NCBI RefSeq assembly: GCF_050003625.1
Contig: NC_134398.1
Coordinates: 76,337,003 to 76,401,002, forward strand
Origin: Haematobia irritans
Lineage: Eukaryota > Arthropoda > Insecta > Diptera > Muscidae
DNA length: 64,000 bases
Reading direction: 5' to 3'
This document shows, piece by piece, positions 1-10,088 of the stretch (within the stretch, counting starts at the first letter, position 1; each line of letters starts with the position of its first letter). The notes under the pieces were generated by a model. The model was not told the origin of the DNA. It did not search any database and saw nothing but the letters and a program-made list of their open reading frames with translations. Position numbers and translations under genes: made by a program.

Positions 1-2
1 TT

Positions 3-401
3 ATTGCTGAGTATGAGAGGCGTTCGAAATCAATTGGTGGAGGTGGCGCTGATGCTGTTTTGCTGGCTGTGGATAAAACTGGTGGCGAATGTTAATTTTG
101 TAAAAAGACATCAAAAGAAAATCTGTGTCAAATACGAAAATTGGAAATCAAAAAGGGTGTTAACAAAATAAATTTGTTTGAAGAAAAGTCGAAAAATCTG
201 AATGTATCCAACGATTTCTTATTTGGTTTTGGTAAAAGTATGAACAGCTGTTGGTTAGTGGATTCGGGTACAAAGCGCCATGCAGTTGAAAGCAAACAAT
301 TTTTTATTGAGGGAATTGTATCTGGTGAAGTACAATTTATTGACAAAAATGGTAATGTTCACAAACTATTTTACATGACGTCTTATGTGCACTTTGTGTA
401 G
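3..401 (+). pseudogene. Copia-like gag 3' end and protease (remnant)
   Basis: Frame 3 reads from base 3: an acidic/Gly-rich gag tail, then a retroviral-type zinc knuckle (C, FCKK, ENLC) broken by a TAA between its first two cysteines, then the protease signature WLVDSGTKRH. This matches the copia motif W-[IL]-[LV]-D-S-G-A, with Thr in place of the usual Ala after DSG and the following Thr replaced by Lys. The frame continues to a stop at about 399. The family role is self-cleavage of the Gag-Pol polyprotein in the virus-like particle. The stop inside the knuckle and the altered active-site neighbourhood show it is non-functional. Confidence 0.75.
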
Positions 402-900
402 TAGGAAACATTTTATCTGTAAGGCAGTTATCAAAAATTAGATATTTTGTATCATTTGAGAAAAATGTCTGCTTGATAAGCGAGAATCTAAGAACATCGG
501 CATTGCGGATATAAAATGCGAAATGTATATTTTAAGACAACCATATAATATAAATGCGGTATTGCAGCACAATAACAACTGTATCCATGTATGGTGTAGG
601 AAGTTAGGACATCGTAATCCTGAGGCAATACGAAAATGGTTCCTGGTGAAATGGTTAAAAATATTACGCTGGTTGTATGCGGCGTTAAAGAAGTTTGCGA
701 AGCATGCGTCAAAGGAAAAATGGCAAGACAACATTTTCCAAGACAGTACAATTTTGTATTTGATTCACACTAACATTTGCGGGCCAATGCAAAAAATACC
801 GTCAAGAAAAAGACACGTTCTCACGTTTATAGACGATTTTTCGGGTTCGGTCAGATAGAGGGGGTAAAAACATTGGTAAAAGTTTTATAAACTTCCTCCA
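402..900 (+). pseudogene. Copia-like GAG-pre-integrase and integrase N-terminal part (remnant)
   Basis: The region carries the GAG-pre-integrase signature, with a leucine-gly-his core (KLGHRNPEAIRKW) near 600-640, followed after a frameshift by a CEACVKGK zinc-binding pair at about 695-722 and by the integrase core start at about 760-850 (ICGPMQ then TFIDDFS). In intact copia elements this gives the HHCC domain and the first catalytic Asp of the DD(35)E core. Here the frame changes at least twice and the second Asp and the Glu are not recognisable downstream, so the domain is incomplete. The downstream bases to about 1030 show only weak coding resemblance. Confidence 0.7.
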
Positions 901-1029
901 GTCAGAAGGGATTGAAAAATGAAAAATGAGAAAGCCGAGAGGAAAAACCGATCGTTGAGATGGCAAAGTGCCTGCTTATTGAAGCACAACTAGATTCTGG
1001 GGAGGGGCTATTTCGACAGCCAATTATAT

Positions 1030-1604
1030 TCAAAATATAGTGTATACCAGAACAATAAATACAACTCCTCATATGTAATGGTATGGTATAGAACCACCAG
1101 TACAAGATGTAAAAGCCAGTCTCTGGGTGAGTTTAAAGATGGTATAGACGAATCAATGCGAGAAGAGAAAAATGAAATTTCTAAAATCAAGAACCCAGAG
1201 TGCGACAAGAGTTTCTTCCAGAAAAATAAAGGTCTACCTGCCAGAAAGTTCATTCATGAAATTTGGTCTGCAAAGGAAATTCAAGAGCCAAGGACTTTTT
1301 AACAATCTATATCGGGTGAACAGAAACATTAGTGGCTCACAGCAATGCAGGAAGAAATAGAATCTATGGGGAGAAATACAACATGGAACCTTACGGAGCT
1401 TCCTGATGGTAAGTCTGTTATAGGAAGTAAGTGGGTCTATGAAGTGAAACGCACATCTGATTGAGAAATATACCGATTTAAGGCACGCCCGACTTTTGGG
1501 ATTTTCCCAAAAGTCGGCGTCAATTACGACGAGGTGTTTGCGCCCTTAATGCACACTACTTTTTGTATTTTATTGTCCATAGCCGGGAAACAAAATATGG
1601 TTGT
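1030..1604 (+). pseudogene. Copia-like integrase C-terminal linker and RT start (remnant)
   Basis: From about 1330 the plus strand translates to the start of a copia-type RT: an AMQEEIESM block, TTWNLTELPDGKSVIGSKWV and, after a TGA, the DEVFAPL motif at about 1530-1550. The KARLVAKG-type segment between them is replaced by a perfect 13-bp inverted repeat (1489-1517). Upstream, 1078-1320 keeps low-complexity charged sequence typical of the integrase-RT linker. The reading frame is cut at 1604 by the Jockey-like LINE and resumes at 4858 in the same codon register. Several stops make it inactive. Confidence 0.7.
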
Positions 1605-4600
1605 TGTTATTGTTGTTGTAACAGTTTATTGTGATTTCATCCATTTTTATGTTATACGCTTTGGTACTTCAGCTTGTGGCCAGATCGAGGAACTCTGCGA
1701 CTAAGGTGGGGTACGTCCAGAGTGACCTGGCGGTAAGTCGGGTTGGTTTAGCTGGGCAAGAGAAAAGATGACGCGTGTCGTGTGGCCCTTGGTTGCAAAT
1801 TGGACATACGTCAGCTACGCTGCTATCAATCACTGATAAATAGGAATTGAGGCGGCTGCACTTGCCTGATCTTAACTGGGCTAAAACTAACCTAGTCTGC
1901 CGTGGGAGGTCTCTTTCCTCAGGTGCTATGGGCGGTGGACGGACTCCGAACAGGATTAACCTTGTAGCTTCTCACCGTTTCAGCTACAGTATCCTCATGA
2001 ATCCTGTTCAAACCTGCCTGGTACGCTGCTTGATCTAGAGGTTCTCTTTTGTAGCGCTGGATCTCGCGCTCTAGATTATGTATATCAACCCTTACATTCC
2101 TGGGTGGTGGTTGTGCATCCATGAGATGGTGGTTTGGGTGATTACTGCGATAACAACCCAGGAGATACTGCTTTGACAACATGTAGTTGTGTCTTCGCAC
2201 AGGGATGATCCTTGTCTACACATAAAGGTGATCCAGGGGTGTGCTGCGGAGACACCCAGTCGCAGTTCTAAGGGCAGCGTTCTGACAGGTTTGTATGTTA
2301 TTCCACTGCGTATCACTAGTCTGCGGTGTCCACACTGGCGCCGCATAGTTTACCACTGACCGGCCAATTTCCTTATATGTAGCTAACAAGGTGAAATAAC
2401 TGGTAAGATTATCTAAGTAGACATTTAAACGATCGCAGATGTCATCAACATTGGGCCCAGATGCCAAGATTGTACAGTCATCCGCATATGATACAATCTC
2501 GACGCCGTCAGGTGGGCGTGGAATCGAGGACAGGTAGAGGTTAAACAGTGCCGGAGATATCACCCCACCCTGAGGAACTCCCTGTTTAACTCTACGTGGT
2601 TTTGACTTTTTGTCCCTTAATTCAACGTACGACTGGCGTCCACACATATAATTCAGCACCCAAAGTTTCACTCCTGCCGGTAGGGACGTATTCTCGATGT
2701 CCTCAAATAATTTGGCATGGTTGGCCGTATCGAATGCTTTCGATAGGTCAAGCGCCACGAGGACCGTCCTATGACACGGCCTGGGCTGATTAAGTCCCTT
2801 ATTGATATGTGTCGAAGGCATGTAAGGCTGTCGTCGTACTGTGTACCTTACGGAATCCATGTTGATGGTGGGCAGATGGAAAATTCTCCACAAGGCTAGG
2901 GAGGAGTAGTGCCTCAAGTGTCTTGGCTACTGGCGAGAGAAGGGATATCAGTCTGTACGATTCACCTTTACTCGAATCTTTGCCTGGTTTCAGTAGTGGA
3001 ATCACCCTTCCCATCTTCCAGACATCGGGTATAATGAGTGATTCTAAGGACAAATTGAGGAGTCTGGTCAGGTACTCAACTCCCAGTATTCCCAGATGCT
3101 TCAAACATTAGCACTGAAATTCCGTCGGGGCCCAGCGCCTTGGATGGTTTCGCGTTGTTGATGACACTGGTAACTTCGGCTACAGTAAATTGTGGTGTGT
3201 CGTCGGCTCGGAGACCACGTATACGACGTGTGGCTCTCCTTTTCGCTCTATCACTCTCGGGATGCTCGACAAACTGTCGGTTGAAGTATTTGGCGCATCT
3301 CTTCGGATCAGTCACAGTCACGTCGCCAAAGGTGACTGAAATCCCATCATCCCTTGTAGCGGGGTTCGAGAGGGCTCTAACTGTTGACCACAATTTACCA
3401 GTCCCTGTGCCTAAGTTACATTGCTTCAGGTGCTCTAACCAAGTGTTCCGCTTGTGCTCGTCGACTATCTTACTAATCTCTAGATTTAGTTCTCTGATTC
3501 TAGGATCAGCAGGATTAGCACGACGGCGTTCATCACGCTCGTCTGCGAGTCCCGCCGCTTCGGCTGGGAAGTTGGGCCTCACTTGGGCAATTCGACCAGC
3601 GGGTATGAAGCGAGCGGCTGCTGCGTTGATGATGTCCCGGAACGCCCTCTGAGCAACATAAACATGAGAGGGGGACGGGAGCTCACTGAAGCGGCGATCG
3701 GTGTAATCTCTGAAGCCTTCCCAGTTGGCTTTCTTTTGATTAATAAACGTCCGGCGTTCAGAGGTTATGAAATCGGAGGGTCGGTAGATGGTGAGAATTA
3801 TGGGGAGGTGGTCCGAACCCAATGAAATGACGGGTTGCCAGGAGACGTCATTTATCAGACCAGGCGACGCTAAAGATAAATCTGGCGAACTGCTGCAGTC
3901 ACCCATAATCCTCGTGGGGATCTCTTCGTTCACCATGCAAAATGTGGAGTCATCTATCTGCTCTGCCAAAGCTATGCCTCTCTGGTCATTACCTAGGAGA
4001 GAATGCCAAAGTTCATGGTGGACATTAAAGTCTCCTAGAACCAATCGGTTATGCCCGCACAACAGCCACTCAATGTTTGGGCTATAACCTGGAGCACAGC
4101 TACCAACCGGTGGTATATACACATTGTATAGCTCTATCTCGGCAGCCCCAGACTTAACTGCTACCCCCATACATTCCATATACGGGTCACTAGTGTCTGG
4201 CACAAGCGGGATAGGTCTATACTGTAATATGAAAGCCAGGCCACCACCTCCACTTCTCGTGCGATCCTTTCGGAGCATATTGTATCCATCACAATGGCGT
4301 AGGCTGCAGGTGGAATTCAGCTTTGTTTCCTGGATCGCCGCGACCCTTATCCTTTTCCGATTCATAAAGTCCACGATCTCGCTAATCTTACCCCGGAGCC
4401 CGTTGCAATTAAATTGCAAAAACGATGCACTATCCGGAACTGGAACAACAATATTGGGTGTGAGATGCTGCGGCGGAGTATATTGTTGTACGGGAGATGT
4501 AGGGGGAGTCGCATAGTCAGACGACCCGCTGCTGTTATCGCTGGCACAGCATCCTGCCACGTAGTCAGTATGACTATACTCCCGCAGCGATGTTAAGCCG

Positions 4601-4852
4601 GAGCAGTTCCGGAAGTGAACCCACTCCAAGCACCGGTTACACCTGACCGAAACCAAACGGTGGTGGATCAAGTTTCGGCAGAACAATACCATGGTCCGGG
4701 GTTCTCCTCTATCCCGGCTCGGACCAACAGCAAACGGAGAAGGCTCCCCGGGATGCACCTTCGAAACAACACGTACACTGATGTGGCAGCCGCTGGCCAA
4801 TGGATGGGGTCCACCGGTCGATCCGGTACACAGAACCCGCCGCCGTGGGATC
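1605..4852 (-). mobile_element. Jockey-like non-LTR retrotransposon inserted in the copia RT
   Basis: The insert has a CAA-rich tail on its minus strand (1605-1625) and opens upstream into endonuclease-RT coding sequence, so it lies in minus orientation. Both flanks carry GTTGT (1600-1604 and 4853-4857), a likely 5-bp target duplication, although the tail itself is TTG-rich, so the exact edge is ambiguous. Removing the insert puts the copia RT back in frame. At 3.25 kb it is shorter than a full-length jockey (about 5 kb); no ORF1 is visible, so it is probably 5'-truncated. Confidence 0.85.
2216..4800 (-). pseudogene. Jockey-like ORF2: endonuclease-reverse transcriptase (frameshifted)
   Basis: The longest intact part (4800-3076) has a Cys/His PHD-like patch near its N-terminus (CNRCLEWVHFRNC), then an AP-endonuclease domain with FNCNG, QETKL, GDFNVHH and SDHLPI motifs, then the RT start (SKALGPDGIS). 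After frameshifts near 3090 and 2910 the palm follows at 2915-2420: LDLSKAFDTANH, GVPQGGVISP and SYADDCTIL. Just after the palm the frame jumps from LTSYFT to a segment that normally lies about 100 or more residues downstream (ATYKEIGRSVVNYAAPVW), so an internal deletion has removed the thumb. Coding resemblance continues to about 1950. The product would nick target DNA and reverse-transcribe its own RNA if intact. Confidence 0.85.
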
Positions 4853-4857
4853 GTTGT

Positions 4858-5684
4858 AAACCATTTAGATGTAAAATCTGTTTTTTAACAGTAAACTAGA
4901 AGAACACAGTTATATGAAACAGCCGCAAGGTCTTACCAAGGGAACGATGATCTTGTATGTTTGCAGAATAAAAGCATATATGGGCTAAATCAGGCTGCAA
5001 GGCTATGGAACAATACATTACATGATGTTTTACTTATCTAAAGTTTCTTCAGAGTCTAAACGATCTTTGTTTATACTGTGGTCTCGATGAAGCAAAACCT
5101 ACAAGAACTCCAAAATAAAAATTCCTCATTTCTAGGAAATAATATGAATACAGACCGACCGGATGTATCAGCTGCAGTAAACATATTAGCGCAAAAATTA
5201 TCACAACCTTCAACAGAGGATTGGTCGCAATGCAAACGATTTCTTAAGCACCAAATCCGATCTTAAATTGAATTTAAGTGACACAAACAATGAACAAGAT
5301 CTCATAACATACGCAGATGCGAATTGGGCGGACGAAAGAAGTGATCGAAAATCGAACAGCGGAAGAGTTCTTCATTATAACGGTGATACCATTCGATGGA
5401 AATTCCAAAAACAATCATTTGTTGCTACATCAACTTGCGAAGCAGTGTATGTCTCACTATCCGAAGATGCGAAGGATATGCAATGGATCATTTGTTGCTA
5501 CATCAACTTGCGAAGCTGTGTATGTCTCACTATCCGAAGATGCGAAGGATATACAATGGATAAGACAATTATTGCAAGACATGCACCAAAAGTCAATAGC
5601 CCAACACTAGTTTATAACGATAACCAAGGCTGTCTACGTCTTTTTAATGAAGATTAAATATTCATTTAAAACCAAACATATCAC
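4858..5684 (+). pseudogene. Copia-like RT 3' half and RNase H (remnant)
   Basis: The flank of the LINE resumes with HLDVKSVF (the copia QMDVKTAF block), YMKQPQGL, and SIYGLNQAARLWN at about 4970-5010. The catalytic YVDD region (about 5040-5080) is not readable. RNase H follows at 5300-5600: YADANWADERSDRKSNSG, VATSTCEAVYVSLSEDAK and NDNQG, that is the Asp, Glu and Asp catalytic blocks. A 73-bp direct duplication (5415-5487 and 5488-5560) repeats the Glu block and shifts the frame. The frame is lost at about 5684, where the AT-rich insertion starts; the matching C-terminal part is at 12031. Confidence 0.8.
5415..5560 (+). repeat. 73-bp tandem duplication inside copia RNase H
   Basis: Bases 5415-5487 are repeated at 5488-5560 with two visible substitutions (GCAGTG/GCTGTG and ATGCAATGG/ATACAATGG). 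The unit length of 73 is not a multiple of three, so it shifts the RNase H frame. Confidence 0.95.
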
Positions 5685-7102
5685 AGAATATGTTAATATA
5701 TTAATTGATTCAATTAATTATTTAATTAAATCCGAATAAAATCCAATTAAAAATATAATGCATATTTGTTCCGTTTCCAATTAAAATATTAATTGATTTA
5801 ATCAATTTGTTTATCAATTCGGAAATAATTTTCAATTACAAACATGATTGAAAATTTTCGTCCCAATGAAACATGTGATGGATTCAATCACCTTTGTGAT
5901 TGAAATTAAATAGTTTTAAGCGATGGAGAGAAAGAGCAAAAAGAGAACAAGAGAATGTGTATATGTTCAACTACACGTGATGGAGAGATCAGTCTGTGGA
6001 AGTAACTCGTATATACATATTTTGCATAAATACATATTTTGAATACAATGACAAGTCAACTAAAAGGGTCGAAAAAAATAAAGTGTGCAACAACAAATGA
6101 TCATGGGGTAAAGGAATACATTTGGAATTACCTGTGTTTGTGTTTTGCGGTATGGTAAACATGTGACACAATCTACATTTATTGAAAGTAAGCAATTGTG
6201 AATACCGTTTTCCATTGAAGCCTGTTTATATTAAACGGACTAAAATAATATATTTTTTACTTATTTCCTTTAGTGATCAATTTTATTTCGTCAAATTGAG
6301 TAATCCATAATTTTGTTAAAAAATCGTCTAGTATAAGAATATTTATACCCTTCACCACTACTGTGGTACAGGGTATAATAAGTTTGTGCATTTGTATGTA
6401 ACGCCAAGAAGGAGTAATCATAGACCAACCTTCTAGTATACGGATCGGCTTAGAATTAAATTCTGAGTCGATTTAGCGATGTCCGTCTGTCTGTCTGTCC
6501 GTCTGTCTGTCCGTCTGTCTGTCTGTCTGTTGATGTATTTTTGTGTGCAAAGTACAGCTCGCAGTTTTAGTCCGATTGTCCTAAAATTTGGTATAGGGTC
6601 CTGTTTCGGCTCAAAGACGATCCCTATTGATTTTGGAAAAAATCGGTTCAGATTTAGATATAGCTGCCATATATATTTTTCGCCGATTTGGTCATAATTG
6701 GCGTGTATATCAACCGATCTTCCTCAAATTCCGTACATCCGAATATTTTATAGGTCTCGAAAAACTTGCAAAATACCAGCCAAATCGGTTCAGATTTAGA
6801 TATAGCTCTCATATATAGCTTTCGTCCGATTTACACTCATTTGCCCAAAGAGGCCAATTTTTAACTCCGATTTGGTTGAAATTCTGCACAGGGAGTAGTA
6901 TTAGCATTGTTACTATGCGTGCCAAATTTGGTTGAAATCGGTTCAGATTTGGATATATCTCCCATATATAGCTTTCGCCCGATTTGCACTCATTTTTATT
7001 TATTTATTTATTTATTTATTTAGCATAACATGCTACTGATTTTAAACAATACTTCGTTAAATTATTAAATTGGATTGGGTAATTTTGACATTACATAACT
7101 TT

Positions 7103-9895
7103 TCAAAAATTTTCTTTTACATATGAAATGAGCGATTTTTTAAAGGAATGTATGTTATTTTCATTTTTTAATTCAATTGGCAGTTCATTAAATAATTTAA
7201 GCCCATTATATAACAATAAGTTTTGATAAAAATTGGTTCTACTTAAATTTAATCGAAAATCTTGAATATTTCGTAAATTGTACGGTTGAACGTCTGCTAC
7301 ATACGTTATATAACTTTGCATATACTTTGGAACTAAGTCGTGCTTTATTTTAAATATATATATCAATGCGTTCATTGTAAGTCTTTGGTTAACTGACATC
7401 CATTTTAGTTTATTCAACATGCTGATTGTATGCGTTAAATGATGACATTTTAGAATCGCTCGCATTGCTTTATTTTGTAACTTCTGAAGTCTGGATTTCA
7501 TAGCTTGATTTCCCATAAACATGATTGTTGAACAGTACTCAAAGTGAGGTTTAATAATCGTATTAAATATATTGATTGCTGTTGGAAGAGAAACTTTGTT
7601 TCGTATTCTTTTTAAAAAAGCAACTTTTTTTGAGATCTTTTTGCAGATATAGTTGTAATGTGCATCAAACTTAAATTTTTTGTCAATTACAATACCTAAG
7701 TACTTTATTTTCTCAACTTGATTCACTTCTTGTTCATCGATTAGAATATTTCCTTCAATGACTCCATTGACAACCATTACGTTAGTTTTGTTTATGTTGA
7801 GCTTCAGTTTGTTCATTTTTAAATACTTTTCCACTGCTCTTAGATCTTCATTAAGCTTTGATATACATTCGTTTGTATTTTTTCCACTTATGTACAACAA
7901 AGCATCATCAGCAAACAAGCATAATTTAGTATTTCTTAATATGTTTTTTAAATCGTTAATATATATTAAAAATAGCAGTGTTCCTAATATTGCTCCCTGC
8001 GGTACACCGATTCCTACAGTACTCCCTGATGAAACATAAAGGCCACATTTTGTTCTTTGTGTTCTCTCCTCCAGGTAACTTTTAAACCATTTACTTTCAA
8101 CTCCTTTTACTCCATATTTTTAAATTTTCTGTACCAATAATTCTCTATCGACTGTTTCAAATGCACGTTTTAAGTCCAAGAAAACTGCTACGATGCAATT
8201 TTTATTCGTGACTTCAGATTTCCATTGAGTAATAACGAGATTCAAAAGGGACTCACAGTTGTGATTATGTCTGAATCCTGATTGCGTTTCGATAAATACA
8301 TTATTTGATTCAAAATGGCTATTCAGTTGGGTGTATATTACTTTTTCCAATATTTTACTTAGAATCGGAAGCATATTTACTGGTCTTATTTCATTGGGGT
8401 TATCCGTATTTTTGATTTTCGGTATGGGTATTACATATGACTCTTTTAGACATTTAGGGAAAATTCCCCATCGTATAGATTCATTTATTAAACGTTTTAT
8501 TGCTTCACCAAGCAAGTCAAAGTTATTTAATAGAATTTTTACTGACAGAAAATGTTGATCTTTTTTTGTATTCATTCCCTTTAATAAAGATTTCAAATCA
8601 TTGGTATTTATAAATTTGAATTTGAAGTTCTCCTTTGGAATGTGTGTAATATTATTTTCATAAATGATCGGATGTATACTGCTGACTATTTCTTCTACAC
8701 TCTCTATAAAAAATTTGTTCATTTCTTCAGCTATGCGTTTCTCATCAGATATGAGGGATCCATTTACTTTTATTTTCTTAATATGGGTATCATCTTTCTT
8801 AAGTACAAATTCTTTTATAGTTTTCCACATTGACCGTTGATCTGTACAATTATCAATTTTATTACTGATAAAAGTTTCCTTAGCACTACGAAGTTGTGAT
8901 TTGTATTGATTTCTGAAATGCCTATAATTTTCCCAACTAGTATTATCGTTTATCCAAACAGCTCTTTGATGTAATTGTTGTTTGTGAACTTGCATTCTCT
9001 TTAAATTGGTATTAAACCAATAGTTTGGTAATTTTTTTGATTTTGTTTCCTTCGTGCATATCATTGGATGCAAAGCCCTATTAATACTTTCAAACAGACG
9101 TTCGGCGTAGTCATCAACGGAATTTACAGGATGGTAGTAATAAATGTCATCATTAACTATGGTTCTTCGGAAAAGGTCGTCGTTGTAACGCAATATTTGG
9201 ATATTCTTAGTTGTGGTAACTGTCTCTCTTTTTGATGGAAACTTAATTTCAATTGATTCGTGGTCGCTAATTTTGAGGTTTGTACAGGTTTTTGCAGTAC
9301 ATAGGTCAATATTGGTTACTACATAATCAATTAAGGTTGAAGTCGTACTAGTAACTCTGGTAGGTTGGTTTACAATTTGGTTAAAAAAATTATCATTTAT
9401 TATTTCCTCAATTTTTTGTCGCTTTGTAGAAATTTCATTCCAATTTATGTTGAAATCGCCAACAATAATACCAATGTCATTTCCACTAATTTTGTCCATT
9501 TGGTTTTCAAAAAAGTTACAGAATATTTCTTCTGAGCTGTTTTGTCTATTTGGCGATCTGTAAACACCAGCAATAAAAAATTTTATATAACTTTTCCAGA
9601 TTTCCACTTTAAGCCACCAAATCGTCTTATCAATTGCTATACATTCAATAACTCTTGATTGCCATGAATCTTTTATGTAAAGAGCCACACCACCCGTATG
9701 CCTAGAATCACCATCACATCTCAAAATATTGTAGTTTTGAATAGAGAATTCTCTATCTTCCAAGTCTGCAGTTAGGTGTGTTTCACTCAAGCAAATAAAG
9801 TCAAACTCGTTTTCACCAAGTATTACTTCCAGATCCTCAAAGTTAGCACATAATCCACCAATATTTAAGTACAATCCACATATATTCTTTGGTTG
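7103..9895 (-). pseudogene. CR1/L2-like ORF2: endonuclease-RT, one in-frame stop
   Basis: The frame is open from just after the ORF1 TAG (about 9896) down to 7103, apart from a single TAA at 8120-8122. The first Met-free segment reads LNIGGL, then endonuclease blocks CLSETHLT, GVYRSPN, VGDFNIN and SDHESIE. RT follows with MNTKKDQ, PIPK, FLDLKRAFETVD, the stop, then GVPQGAILGTLLF and the catalytic FADDALLY. The C-terminal portion (YNLRN, FYQNLLLYNGLKLFNELP) is the domain typical of the CR1/L2 group. About 930 codons is a normal length. Nothing else in the frame looks damaged. Clade choice within the Jockey/CR1/L2 group is uncertain. Confidence 0.85.
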
Positions 9896-10088
9896 CTAGT
9901 ATTGCACCCTTTCTGCTTCTATTCTTTCTCTACGTTTCAGAACACGGCACCCAGAATCTCGGCAATCATGATTGATGTCTATATCCGATAAATGTAACCT
10001 CTCTTTTGCCTTTAAACAATTTATGCATTTGGATATGTTATTATTACACTCTCTGTAAGAGTGGCCAACTTCACTGCATTTAGCACAT
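9896..10088 (-). pseudogene. ORF1 3' end of the CR1/L2-like LINE (zinc knuckle)
   Basis: Reading the minus strand from 10088 gives CAKCSEVGHSYREC, a CCHC knuckle (C-x2-C-x4-H-x4-C), then a second Cys pair (CINC), an Asp/His-rich stretch with CRDSGC, a basic tail and TAG at about 9898. This is the nucleic-acid-binding end of a LINE ORF1 protein. Everything upstream was lost on insertion. It is too short for ordinary ORF calling but explains the 190 bases before ORF2. Confidence 0.75.

Larger units (their letters stand above)
6994..10088 (-). mobile_element. CR1/L2-like non-LTR retrotransposon, 5'-truncated
   Basis: The 3' end is a (TAAA)n tail on the minus strand (6994-7022 as TTTA repeats). 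ACTCAT occurs on both sides (6988-6993 and 10089-10094), a probable 6-bp target duplication inside the surrounding tandem repeat. The 5' truncation falls in the zinc-knuckle region of ORF1 at 10088. ORF1 ends in TAG and ORF2 follows directly in the same frame. A small stem-loop AGCAT-GUU-AUGCU sits next to the tail. ORF2 has one stop only, so insertion was recent compared with the decayed copia host. Confidence 0.85.

Noticed and set aside
3140..3652. 170-codon plus-strand frame and neighbours up to 4516
   Set aside because: Antisense shadows of the Jockey-like endonuclease.
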